Origin: Ricinus communis | Taxonomy: Eukaryota > Streptophyta > Magnoliopsida > Malpighiales > Euphorbiaceae | NCBI RefSeq assembly: GCF_019578655.1 | Contig: NC_063264.1 | Coordinates: 10,767,213-10,831,212 of the forward strand | Direction: 5' to 3' | Length of the DNA stretch: 64,000 nucleotides | Shown: positions 46,464 to 57,962 of the stretch, in pieces | How the letters are laid out: every line of letters begins with the position of its first letter | How positions within the stretch are numbered: position 1 is the stretch's first letter | The notes under the pieces: generated by a model | What the model saw: only the letters and a program-made list of their open reading frames with translations | Told to the model about the DNA's origin: nothing | Databases searched by the model: none | Position numbers and translations under genes: made by a program

Positions 46464-49400
46464 CTTATGCCAAACCTTGTATCATCAAGAGTCCTCATTC
46501 CTAGAGGAATAAGGAATGATGGAGATTCCTATAGTGCAAATCCTGGATGGGGATATTTGGGCATGCCTCGATTCTTAGCATTCCCTCTTTCCTCTAAAAG
46601 AATTGTTCCGATCATTCGGAGAATGATATCAATACTCCATCAACTAATTCTTTTAAGCATTGGATTGATGCCTATGATTGCCTCTTCCATGAACTTTAAC
46701 TTAATGAGAACCATCATTAGTAGACATAGATTAGAAAGAGACGAACAAAAGAAACAAAGATATGAGAACCTAGGTAGGATTTCATATCTGATAAGGATAG
46801 AAATCATAAGTTCTTTATTCTCTTCCATGGCTAAGCGCAAGGATCAAATCAAATTCATTTGAACACAATGATAGACAAAGAACACAAAGTTCTTGAAAGG
46901 ACGTGAGCGATAAGTTTACATTGGCTACTGCGAGTCTTTATAAGTCCGCAAAGTTCTTGACAGAACCAATCACTTGATTTCCCGTAAGGGAGCAAACTGA
47001 ATAATATGCTCACTAGGCATAAATATTAGGTTGCATGCAGTTTTCATTGTTTGAAAGCCCTCATACCATAAGAAGAAGAAACTAGAAGCTAAATATGAAT
47101 AAGTAAAAAAAAAGACAGATGAATAAACTAAAGTCAAATCAAGAACCAGAGAGGAGTTGACTGGCCAACAATTCTCATAGTCCTAAATTTTATGAGCCAG
47201 CTTAATGAAAATAAGGATAATTCACGTGGGCCTATCTATTAAAACTCTGGTATAATTTACTTCATTATATGACTCTCGAACATTAAAACATACACATTCC
47301 CACTTATATTAATCGAAAGCAACATGATTTCTCCCTTATGGGTGTGGGTTTCCATCTTATGCTGCTTGATCATCAAGTTATACCCCAATGCCACCGGTCA
47401 AGCTTATTAATTACACTCAAATGAATCCTTAATGAAAACAAGGGAAAATTCACTTCAACATACCTAATAATACTCCAGCCTAATTTACTTTATTATATGC
47501 CTGCCAAACATTAGAACGCGCTAATTCCCGCTTAGATGAATCAAAAGCAACATGGTTTCTCCGTTACGCGAGTGGATTTAACTCTCATCCTACTTGATCA
47601 TCAAATTAGCCCCAATGCCACCGGTCAAGCTTGTTAATTGTGTTCCCATAATTCTTTATGCCAATCATTGTGTCATTAGGAGTATTTGTGTATAGAAGAA
47701 CAAAGAATAACGGAGACCCAATGGTGCAAATCTTGAATCAGAATAATTCCTCAAGGTGTGAGGATTCTTAATGACAAAAGGACTAGTGTAAGGAATTATG
47801 GGAATACAATTAACAAGCTTGACTGGTGGCATTAGTGCTTAGTTTGATGATCAAGCAAGACGAGATGAAAATCCACTAATATAAGAAAGAAATCATGTTG
47901 TTTTCTACTAATCCAAGTGGGAATAAGTATGTTTTTATGTATGCCTACTCAAATTTCTCCTTATTTTCATTAAGGAATCATGGGAACGCAATTGATAAGC
48001 TTGACTAGTGGCACTGGAGCGTGCCTTGATGATCAAGCAGCACGAGTTGCGAATCAACATATGTGTTACGGAGAAATCATATTGCTTTCGATCAATAACG
48101 GTGCTAATGCGAGCGCTTTAATGCTGGGGAGGGATAATAATGAAGCATATTGGGTTGGAGTATTATTAGGTACTCCTTTGTGAAATTTCCCTTATTTTCA
48201 TTAAGGAGTCATGGAAACATAATTGACAAGGTTCATCAGTGGCATCGTAGTACGACTTGATGTTCAAACAGGACGATAGGTAAATCTATGTCGCGTAAGG
48301 GAGAAATCATATTGTTTCAATTAATCTAAGCATAATACAAGTGGGAATGCTAGTGTTTTGATGTTTAGGACATATATAATGAAGTAATTTGGATCAGACT
48401 ATTATTAGATAGGACCATGTGAATTTCCCCTTATTTTTGTTAATTCACCTTATAAAATTTAGGACAATGAGCGTTGTTGACCAATCAACTCCTCTTGGGT
48501 TCATGATTTTACTTTAGTTTATTCATCATTCTTTATTTATTTATTCATATTTAGCTTCTCATTTTTTCTTCTTATGGAATGAGGTTTTCCCGGTATAAAA
48601 ACTGCACGCAACTAAATACTTGAGGCTAGTGAGCATATGACTTCAATATTCTACCTTGCAAGAAATGAAGTTATTAGTTCTTTCAACAACTTTGCAGACT
48701 TATCTAGACTCGCTCTAGCGAACATAGACTATCGCTCACGTCCTTCCTTTTCTTTTCTGTTCTTTGTCTACCCTTATGTTTAAATCAATTCGATTTGATC
48801 TTACACTTAGCCTTATGAAAGAGAACAAAAAACTTATGATTTCTTTCCATATCGAATATGAAATCCTACCTATGTTCTCATTTCATTTGTTTCTTTTGTG
48901 CCTTTCTTTGTAATCTTTGTCTAGTATGATGGTTTGGTTTTATTTGAAGAGCATAAACACGAGTGTTGAGTATAAACACAAATGTTGAGTTAAAATTGAG
49001 CACTACAATAGTCGTTGACCAGTTAACTACTCTCTGGTTCTTATTTATTTATTAATATTTTGCTTGTACTTTCTTCTTCTTATCAGAGAATAAAGAATAT
49101 GTGATTTCTTTCGGACTTATGAAGACTGCACTAGATTATATCGTGATCTATTATGTGATTTCTTATTCATTTTCTTATTCATCTCTTTCTAATCTCTGTC
49201 TAGTGTAATGGTTTAATTTTATTTGGTCAGCATAAACACGAGAATTAGTTGATCGAGTATTGATGTCATTCTCTGAATGATCACAAGGAATGATGGAGAT
49301 CCCAATAGTGGAAATTCTGAATTGGAATATTTGGGCATGCCTCGATTCTCACTGTTCCCTATTTCCTCCAACAAATTCCTCTATGATCATTCAAATAATT

Positions 49401-49899
49401 ATATCAATATTCAATCAACTAATTTTCTTTCTTCGCATTGAAAATCGTGAATTGGAATATTTGGGCTCTTCCATACGCTTTCATTCAACACTTGTGTTTA
49501 TGCATACTAAATAAAACCAAACCATCATACTAGACAAAGATTATAAAGAAAGACACAAAAGAAACAAATAAAATGAGAACATAGGTAGGGTTTTTGATCC
49601 GATAAGGAAAAGAATCACAAGTTCTTTGTTCTCTTCTATATGGTTAAGCGTAAGGATCAAATTGAATTGATTTAAATACAAGGGTAGACAGAACACAAAA
49701 GAAATGAAGGATGTGAGCGATAAGTCTATATTCGCTAGCACGAGTGTTGATAAGTCCATAAGGTTCTTGAAAGAACCCATAACTTGATTTTTCCATAAGG
49801 TAGAAAACTGAAATAATATGCTCACTAGCCTCAACTATTTGGTTGCGTGCAGTTCTTATAGTGAGAAAGCCCTCATTCTACTAGAAGAAAAAGCTAGAA
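46464..49899. repeat. Family C repeats with three orientation switches
   Basis: Orientation is forward at 46464-47743, reverse at 47744-49284 and forward at 49285-49899. Switches are seen where forward text such as TGATGGAGATTCC changes to its complement or back. Subrepeats of about 230 bp occur in both orientations (about 47200-47650 and 47950-48450). The segment ends where a family E LTR begins at 49900. Confidence 0.75.
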
Positions 49900-50971
49900 T
49901 GATGCAATTCCACCATTGACATTGACGGAGGCTCAAGAGGAAGACATGTTGTGCGTTCGCTCAAATGGACCTATCATGAGGGCTCGTGCCAAAGCTATTG
50001 CTCAAGCCACTTCGAGCATTGTCGCCAAGGCCCTTGTAAGGAATGGAGCGTCCTCAATTTCCACACCCACCTTCAAGATTTTATCATTGTCTACTTGGCA
50101 TGAAGAGACTTCCTAAAACTTAAACTTTCATCCTTTGGGTTTATATTGCTATTTATTTTTATTTTTTTATTTGTTTGTATATATTTATCTTGTTTTCCTT
50201 TATTAGAAATCTAGTTTTAGGGTTCCTATATATGTGAGATATTGGTTTTGTTTTAGGGCACGTTGAATTTTAAAAATAAGGGATTTGAGAGAGCTTTGTA
50301 CTTCTCCCTTGTCTTCGACGCCGCCTTCCTACATTTCTTATTTGTGCCGATTTTAATACTAAACACTATCACCCCTTTTAATCTACATTCTTGTTTGGAA
50401 TTAAGTCCATCTTTATTAATTGTTTTGTCCCATTTTCCATTTCAAAGTGGTTGTTCTTTAATTTGCCGAATTGAGAAAGTGGGGATTAGGCTTCATGTCC
50501 ATCATTTCGGTCCCCAATTTGAATTGTTATATGGTTGGTGCCTCATCAACAAATTAGTGGAATTGTGACCACTTCCCTACCGATGTCATCTTTGGGACTT
50601 CTTCTTTCGAATTGTGAAAGTGGGATTGTCCCCACTTTCCATCTACAAATTAAGTGGAATTCGTGTCCACTTCTTCTACGGTAATATATTCATCATTTCC
50701 CGAATTGAGTTAGTGGGGTTGTCCCCATTTCCATTCTTAATTAAGTGGAGCTGTGGACAATACTTCTACCGATGTCACCTTGACCTTCTCTTGTCCTCAT
50801 TTGATTTTGTTTCTCATAACAAAATTGAATATTGAGCTGCCTCCACTTTCCAAGGCCGAGGATGTGACCTCCTTCTCCACTTATCAAGGTTGTCTTAGGC
50901 ATCAACAAGGGAAGCTTCGGCACATGTCCTACCTAGATCCGATTCAAGCAAGCCTTCTAAGGGGCTAATGC
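49900..50971 (+). repeat. Family E (CRM-like) LTR, right end uncertain
   Basis: Begins TGATGCAATTCC within family C text, matching the LTR starts of element D (TGATGTGAATCC) and family B. Its first 216 bases encode the end of a polyprotein (see next entry). Three imperfect copies of a segment of about 90 bp, with AAATTAAGTGGAATTCGTGTCCACTTC type words, lie at about 50530-50790. The 39-bp array starts at about 50972; the true LTR end and any target duplication are unclear, so it may be truncated. Confidence 0.6.
49901..50116 (+). pseudogene. Family E polyprotein tail encoded in the LTR
   Basis: The frame from 49901 reads DAIPPLTLTEAQEEDML, then NGPIMRARAKAIAQATSS and ends HEETS at a stop at 50114-50116. 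GPIxRARAK corresponds to GPITRSKSKKLQ in element D. In CRM-type elements the polyprotein commonly continues into the 3' LTR, so this is read as the C-terminus of an integrase whose body is not present. Confidence 0.6.
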
Positions 50972-53184
50972 AAGATATACCCCTCTTATGGGGTTGTGTT
51001 CTAAAAATGACAAATATACCCCACTTACGAGGTTGTCTTCTCATATTCACAAATATACCACTTTTTTGTGGTTGTATCTCATGTTGAAAGATATATCCCT
51101 CTTATGGGGTTGTTTTCTAATATCGACAAATATACCCCTCTTACGGGGTTGTTCTCTAATATTGACAAATGTACCACTATTACAAGGTTGTTTTCTCATA
51201 TTGACAAATATAGCCCTCTTACGGGGTTGTTTTCAAATATTGAAAAATATACACCTCTTACGGGGTTGTTTTCTCATATTGACAAATATACCACTCTTTT
51301 GGGTTGTTTTCTCATTTTGAAAGATATAACCCTCTTACGGGGCTGTGTTCTAATATTGACAAATATACCCCTCTTACGGGGTTGTTTTCTAATATTGACA
51401 AATATACCCTCTTACAGGGTTGTTTTCTAATATTGACAAATATTCCCCTCTTACGTGGTTATTTTCTCCTATTGACAAATATACCACTTTTTTGGGGTTG
51501 TTTTCTCATTTTGAAAGATATACCCCACTTACGGGGTTGTTTCCTAATATTGACAAATATATCCCTCTTACGGGGTTGTTTTCTCATATTGGTAAATATA
51601 CCAATTTTTTGGGGTTCTTTTCTCATGTTGAAGGATATACCCCTCTTACGAGGTTGTTTTCTCATGTTGAAAGATATACCCCACTTACGGGTTTGTTTTC
51701 TCATATTGAGAAATATACCCCTCTTAGGGGGTTGTCTTCTCGCGTTGAAAGATATATCCCTCTTACAGGGTTGTTTTCTAATATTGACAAATATACCCCT
51801 CTTACGGGATTGTTTTCGCATGTTGACAAATATACCACTTTTTTTGGATTGATTTCTCATGTTGAAAGATGTATCCTATGAGGCTGTTTTCTAATATTGA
51901 CAAATATACCCCTCTTACGGGGTTGTTTTCTCATATTGACAAATATACCAGTTTTTTGGGGTTGTTTTCTCATGTTGAAAGATATACCCTCTTACGGGGT
52001 TGTTCTCTAATATTGACATCTTACGGGGTTGTTTTCTCATATTGACAAATATACCACTTTTTGGGGTTGTTTTATCATGTTGAAAGATATACCCCTCTTA
52101 CGGGGTTAATTTCTAATATTGACAAATATACCCCTCTTACGGGGTTTTTCTCTGATATTGACCAATATACCACTTTTTTGGGGTTGTATTCTCATATTGA
52201 AAGATATACCCCTCTTACGGAGTTGTGTTCAAATATTGTTATACATACTCCTCTTACGGGGTTGTTTTCTCATATTGACAAATATACCAATTTTTTTGGG
52301 TTGTTATCTCATGTTGAAAGATACACCCCACTTACGGGGTTGTTTTCTAATATTGATAAATATACCCCTCTTACGGGGTTGTTTTCTAATATTGACAAAT
52401 ATACCCCTCTTATAGGGTTGGTTGTTTTCTCCTATTGACACATATACCACTTTTTTGGGGTTGTTTTCTCATTTTGGAAAATATACCCCTCTTACAGGGT
52501 TGTTTTCTAGTATTGACAACTATACCGCTCTAACGGGGTTGTTCTCTCATATTGTCAAATATACCCCTCTTACGGGGTTGTTTTCTCATATTGACAAATA
52601 TATCACGTTTTTGGGGTTGTTTTCTCATGTTGAAAGATATACCCCTCTTACGGGGTTATTTTCTAATATTGACAAATATACACCTCTTACGGAGTTGTTC
52701 TCTAATATTGACAAATGTACCGCTGTTACGAGGTTATTTTCTCATATTGACAAATATAGCCCTCTTACGGGGTTGTTTTCCAATATTGAAAAGTATACGC
52801 CTCTTACGGGGTTGTTTTCTCATATTGACAAATATACCACTTTTTTGGGGTTGTTTTCTCATTTGGAAAGATATAACATTCTTATGGGATTATGTTCTAT
52901 TATTGACAAATATACCCCTCTTACAGGGTTGTTTTCTAATATTGACCAATATACCCTTCTTACAGGGTTGTTTTCTAATATTGACAAATATACCACTCTT
53001 ACAGGGTTGTTTTCTAGTATTGACAAATATACTCCTCTTACGGGGTTGTTTTCTAATATTGACAAATATTCCCCTCTTACGTGATTATTTTCTCTTATTA
53101 ACAAATATACCACTTTTTTAGGGTTGTTTTCTCATTTTGAAAGATATACCCCACTTACGGGGTTGTTTCCTAATATTGACAAAT
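50972..53184. repeat. 39-bp minisatellite array, left part (about 57 monomers)
   Basis: Monomers follow TATACCCCTCTTACGGGGTT then GTTTTCTAATATTGACAAA. Three main variants alternate: one ending in ATATTGACAAA, one with CATGTTGAAAG, and one in which CCACTTTTTTGGGG replaces CCCCTCTTACGGGG. The CCCC-TCTTAC-GGGG core is a small inverted repeat. Because 39 is divisible by three and the monomer lacks stops in several frames, long frames open in all forward frames and on the reverse strand (for example GLFSNIDKYTPLT repeats). They change frame at every indel and I do not regard them as genes. Confidence 0.95.
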
Positions 53185-54006
53185 TGATGTGAATCCAAGT
53201 TTAAAGTTTAAAGAGATCCAAGATCTATTAATAGTACAAGAAGGCCCAATCACAAGGTCAAAATCCAAGAAGCTTCAACAAGCCATATTGGGTTTAATTA
53301 GGGACATTTGGAAAGCCCAAGAACTTCAACCCAATAAGGCATCCATGGAGGCCCAAGGAATAATATTTAACTTGTTTTCATGTTAATAACAATTAGGGTT
53401 ACATGTAGCCACCATACAAGTTAATGTGGTAATTAATACCAAGTAATGGCTATCAATGTGGGTAGTGGTTATTAAGAGCCACCATATACAAGTTAATGGG
53501 GTAATCAATACCAAGTAATGGCTATTAGTGTGGATAGTGGTTACTAAGGCCATTTAAGAGTAAAAGTAATCCTATGTGTGTGAGTCTATTTTAGTAGTGT
53601 GTGCATGGACTTGTACTCTATATAAACAAGTCCTTTTCTCTTTCTTTTGGAGCATGATTGAATTTGATATATGAAATTTTGTTTGAGTTTTATTGTGAGG
53701 AATTTTGTCTTTAATTTCTTGCTTGAACTTTGCGACTTATCAAGCTTTATTCTAGCTTGTGGTGTCAAAATCTAAATCTTTGTTTTCTTATTATTTATCA
53801 AACTTTCTTGTTTGTGGCATAAGAGGAAATTCAAAGTCTATCTTAGTATCTTTATCCTTGTTGGTAAAGGGGTTAAGTAGCATCCATCTTCTTACTTCAA
53901 TCTTTGAACGATCCAAATTTATGGATTAAATTGGTAATTTCTAGTTTTCTTCTAATTCAACTTATCATAGTATTTTTGCTATTGGGGAGTTAATTGATTC
54001 CCATCA
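53185..54006 (+). repeat. 5' LTR of element D (822 bp)
   Basis: TGATGTGAATCCAAG to TTCCCATCA. A TATA box is at 53619-53626. An internal near-duplicate of about 75 bp (AGCCACCATA-CAAGTTAATG-GGTAAT twice, at about 53407 and 53477) is shared by both LTRs. Confidence 0.95.
53619..53626 (+). promoter_or_regulatory. TATA box in the 5' LTR of element D
   Basis: TATATAAA lies 434 bp into the LTR, in CTCTATATAAACAAG. It is identical in the 3' LTR (59653-59660). Expected to set the start of the genomic transcript about 30 bp downstream. Confidence 0.65.
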
Positions 54007-54010
54007 TAAG

Positions 54011-54022
54011 TGGTATCAGAGC
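54011..54022 (+). other. Primer binding site, initiator tRNA-Met
   Basis: TGGTATCAGAGC, the complement of the 3' end of plant initiator tRNA-Met, lies four bases after the LTR. It is intact. Confidence 0.95.
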
Positions 54023-54665
54023 ATTGGCTGGAGATTGAGGTTTGTGTATCCAATAGTATCTTTTAATTCTCAATATCTTGTGTTCATGTTATATTTTGCA
54101 CCTTATGCCATCTATTGTTCTTGTTATTATTATTATTTTTATCTTTATTCTTCTTATCTCAAGATTTTGTTTGCATATATCAAAAAAAAAATCATCCTAA
54201 AATAAAAAAATTGTTATCTTTGATATTTTTGTGTTAGATCTCAGATTACATAAAAAACAATTTTGACTCTTCATATTCCATTGAGATCTATCTTTATAAT
54301 TTTGTCTCTTTGTGTTCTTGATGATCTATCTTTGTTATTCATTTCTATTAGCCTATTTGTTACAAATTGTTCATTTCTTTAAGCCTACCTTATTATTTTC
54401 TTGTTAGCCTACCTTTTTGTTTTTTTTTTATCATTGATTACTACATTCTTGAAATTTTGTTTGATTGAGAAACTTAGTTCATCTAAGAAATCAAAAGGCA
54501 AATTTGAGAGGTAAAAGGCAAGAGTCTGAGATCATTAGAAAAAACAAAAAGCCAAAATTGAGTGTAAACACGAGTGGTATACATCAATTTTGAGTGAAAT
54601 ACGTGAGAGTGTTGTGAGATTGTTTCTTTCTATTTTCTTTTGTTAAAATTTTAGGTTTTACAATC

Positions 54666-55760
54666 ATGTCAAAAGACACAAGTTCTTCTTATACAAATGA
54701 TCATGTGATTCAAGCTATGCAACAACAATTCGAAAGAATGTTTAATATGATGGCGGGAGTCAATGAAAAATTAGAGAAGCATGAGGCATCCTTAACCAAT
54801 TACATGGAGAGCCTAGACAAAGGAGACGTCCACCAATTGACCAAGAGGACTATGAAGGAGAGGATGATTTGGATGATGATTAAGTCACCTTGTTGGGACA
54901 ACGAATCAATCCTAGGAGACAAGCTAGAAGAAGACATCCAAATGATGATGTTGATCGCAACCTTAGAAGCATCAAAATGAAGATTCCTTCATTCCAAGGA
55001 AGAAATGATCCAGATGTGTACCTTGAATAGGAGAGAAAAGTGGAACTCATCTTCGAATGTCATAATTATTCGGAGGAGAAAAAGGTAAAACTTGCCGCTG
55101 TTGAGTTTAGTGATTATGCAATTGTTTGGTGGGATCAATTTTGCAAGGAAAGACATAGATATGGAGAAAGACCCGTAGAGTCTTGGAGAGAAATGAAGCA
55201 AATCATGAGAAAGAGGTTTGTTCCAAGCCACTACTACAAAGAGCTTCATCAAAGATTACAAACTCTAATTCAAGGATCCATGAGTGTGGAGGAGTATCAC
55301 AAAGAAATGGAGAAGGCTATAATTAGAGCAAATGTGATAGAAGATCGTGAAGCTACCATGGCAAGGTTCTTGAGAGGGCTAAACAAAGACATTGCTGATG
55401 TTGTTGATTTGCAACATTATGTGGAGATTGAAGATATGGTGAATTTGGCCATGAAAGTGGAAAGACAATTGAAAAGAAAGAGGTATGATTCTAAACCAAA
55501 TATGGGTTCTTTTTCTTCTTGGAAAACTTCTTGGGGGAAAAAGGATGATAAACCTTTTACTAAGTCAAAAGTGGAAGAAACTAAACCTAAAATTAACTTG
55601 GGTAATAAGGGAAAGGGTGAGAATCAACCAGCCCAAACTAGGGGAATCAAATGTTTTAAGTGTTTGGGTCATGGGCACATTGCTAGGGAATGTCCAAATA
55701 AGAAAGCTATGATTATAAGGAATGGTGATATTGAGTCGGAGAGTGAGGGGGATAGTGATG
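54666..55760 (+). pseudogene. Element D gag
   Basis: Starts ATG at 54666 (MSKDTSSSYTNDHVIQ). A frameshift near 54825 moves the capsid frame; in the other frame DQEDYEGEDDLDDD meets a TAA near 54896, then MKIPSFQGRNDPDVYLE ends at a TAG near 55029, where a Trp codon is expected. The capsid continues in the frame from 55040 (YAIVWWDQF, SWREMKQIMRKRFVP, ATMARFLRGLN) and ends in one intact zinc knuckle, CFKCLGHGHIAREC (about 55652-55693), which would bind the element RNA. Gag would form the particle; here it cannot be made in one piece. Confidence 0.9.
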
Positions 55761-57658
55761 ATGATATGCCTTCTTTAGAAGATTGTAGTGATGTTGAATG
55801 TGCTAAGGGAGATAATCTTGTTGTTCAAAGAACATTGAGTTTGCAAAATAAACATGATGTCCATAGGGAGCAAAGGGAAAATTTGTTTCATACTCATTGT
55901 TTGATTTCTAACAAGTTGTGCAACATGATTGTGGATAGTGGAAGTTGTACCAATGTAGCAAGCACTTTGCTAGTGGAGAAATTGAAGTTTCCTACTACCA
56001 AGCACCCAAGACCATACAAGTTGCAATGGCTTAATGAAAGTGGAGTTGTAAAGGTAAATAAGCAAGTTTTAGTTTCGTTTCAAATTGGTAGATATAAGGA
56101 TGAGGTGTTGTGTGATGTGTTGCCAATGTTGGCCGGACATATGTTGTTGGGGAGACCTTGGCAATATGATAGAAGGGCTAGTCATGATGGATTCAAAAAT
56201 ATGTATACTTTGACTATGGATGGAAAAAGGTTTAACCTTGGACCATTAACTCCAAAACAGATTTTTGAAGACCAAATGCGCATCAAGCAACAATATGAAG
56301 AAATGGGTTCTTCATTGGGAAACTCTTTGGGAAGGGAAACCTTTGAGAGTAAAGAAAAAGGTGAGATGAGTGAACCTAAAAATTCCAATTCTCTTGACCA
56401 AAATGGGAAACACAAGGTGAGAGAAAACAAGGAAGGTTTAAATGAAAGAAAAATGAGTGTTTATGCAAAAATGAGTGATGTGAAGGAAGCTATGCTTTTG
56501 AGGCAACACATGCTTGTACTTATGTACAAGGAGATTTTGCATATTTCTAACGAAATAACTAATTGTTTGCCTAGTGTTGTTGTTGATCTTTTGCAGGTTT
56601 ATGAAGATTTATTTTCGGAAGAAATTCCAAATGGTTTGCCACCTAAAAGAGGCATTGAGCACCAAATTGATTTCATACCCGGAGCAAGCATTCCAAATAG
56701 ACCAGCATATAGATGTAATCCGGAGGAGACCAAGGAAATTGAAAAGCAAGTGAGTGAGCTTATGGAGAAGGGTTATGTTCGTGAAAGCATGAGTCCATGT
56801 GCCGTACCCGTCTTGTTAGTGCCTAAGAAAGATAGAACTTGGAGGATGTGTGTTGATTGTCGTGCCATCAACAAAATCACGGTGAAGTATAGACATCCCA
56901 TTCCTAGGCTAGATGACATGTTGGATGAATTGCATGGTTCATATTTGTTTTCAAAAATTGATTTGAAATCTGGTTATCATCAAATTAGAATGAGAGAAGG
57001 TGATGAATGGAAAACAGGTTTTAAAACTAAACATGGTTTATATGAGTGGTTAGTAATGCCTTTTGGTTTAACTAATGCACCAAGCACTTTCATGAGATTG
57101 ATGAATCATGTTTTAAGAGCATTCATAGGCAAATTTGTTGTTGTCTATTTTGATGATATCTTGGTTTATAGCAAAAATTTATATGAGCATGTACAACATT
57201 TGACTTGTGTTTTTTATGTGCTTAGAGAAGAGAAGTTGTATGCTAATTTAAAGAAATGTTGTTTTTGCACTAATGAAATTACTTTTCTTGGATATATTGT
57301 CAATGACAAGGGTATTCATGTTGATCAAGAAAAGGTAAAAGTAATTAGAGAATGGCCAACACCCACAAGTGTAAGTGATGTAAGAAGCTTTCATGGTTTA
57401 GCTAGCTTTTATAGAAGGTTCATTAAGAATTTTTCTACTATAGCTGCACCTTTAACTGAATGCATAAAAAAGAATGTTGGTTTTAAGTGGGGAATTGAAC
57501 AAGATGAGGCTTTTAACTTGCTAAAAGACAAATTAAGTTCTGCACCCTTATTATCTTTGCCAAATTTTACTAAACCTTTTGAGATTGAGTGTGATGCAAG
57601 TGGCACGGTGTATTGGAGGAGTTTTGATGCAAGAAGGCAAGCCCATAGCATTCTTTAG
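55761..57658 (+). pseudogene. Element D protease and reverse transcriptase
   Basis: The long frame that begins at 55040 stays open to 57658 (872 codons). The protease active site reads IVDSGSCTN (Asp at 55934) with LLGRPW as the second half. RT starts near 56640 and has VPKKDRTWRMCVDCRAINKI, FSKIDLKSGYHQIRM, MPFGLTNAPSTF and the catalytic VYFDDILVYS (about 57143). The tether to RNase H (SFHGLASFYRRFI) is intact. The frame fails within RNase H at CDASG, near 57605, where bases are lost. RT itself looks intact over its core. Confidence 0.9.
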
Positions 57659-57962
57659 CGAAAAGCTAAGTGGAGCAAGTCTAAACTACCCTACATATGA
57701 CAAGGAGTTCTATGCATTAGTGAGGGTTCTAAAGACATGGCAGCATTACCTTGGCTACAAAGAATTCATAATTCACACTGACCATGAGTCCTTGAAGTAT
57801 CTCAAAGGACAAGGAAAGCTCAACAAGAGACATGCAAAATGGGTGGAATTCATTGAATCCTTTCCATACATCATTAAGTACAAGCAAGGGAAAGAAAATG
57901 TGGTGGCCGATGCATTGTCAAGAAGGTATGCCTTGATCTCAAACTTGATGCAAAATTATTAG
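57579..57962 (+). pseudogene. Element D RNase H
   Basis: After the frameshift near 57605, RNase H continues as [53 protein letters not shown] and [19 protein letters not shown], to a TAG at 57960. The catalytic aspartate of CDASG lies on the other side of the frameshift, so the enzyme would be interrupted. It would remove RNA from the RNA-DNA hybrid during reverse transcription. Confidence 0.85.

Noticed and set aside
50263..50968. Several frames of 70-100 codons in the family E LTR
   Set aside because: They overlap one another on both strands within a non-coding LTR with degenerate tandem repeats and match nothing recognisable.
50988..53121. Long forward and reverse open frames in the 39-bp array (up to about 220 codons) resembling a 13-residue repeat protein
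   Set aside because: The 39-bp period is divisible by three and the monomer lacks stops in several frames, so frames open on both strands and in overlapping registers. They switch frame at every indel and have no promoter or start context.
54011..54022. Possible tRNA gene fragment
   Set aside because: Only the 12-base complement of the initiator tRNA-Met 3' end is present, at the normal primer position after an LTR. The tRNA-Asp-like matches at 3431-3448 and 16531-16551 are primer sites for the same reason.
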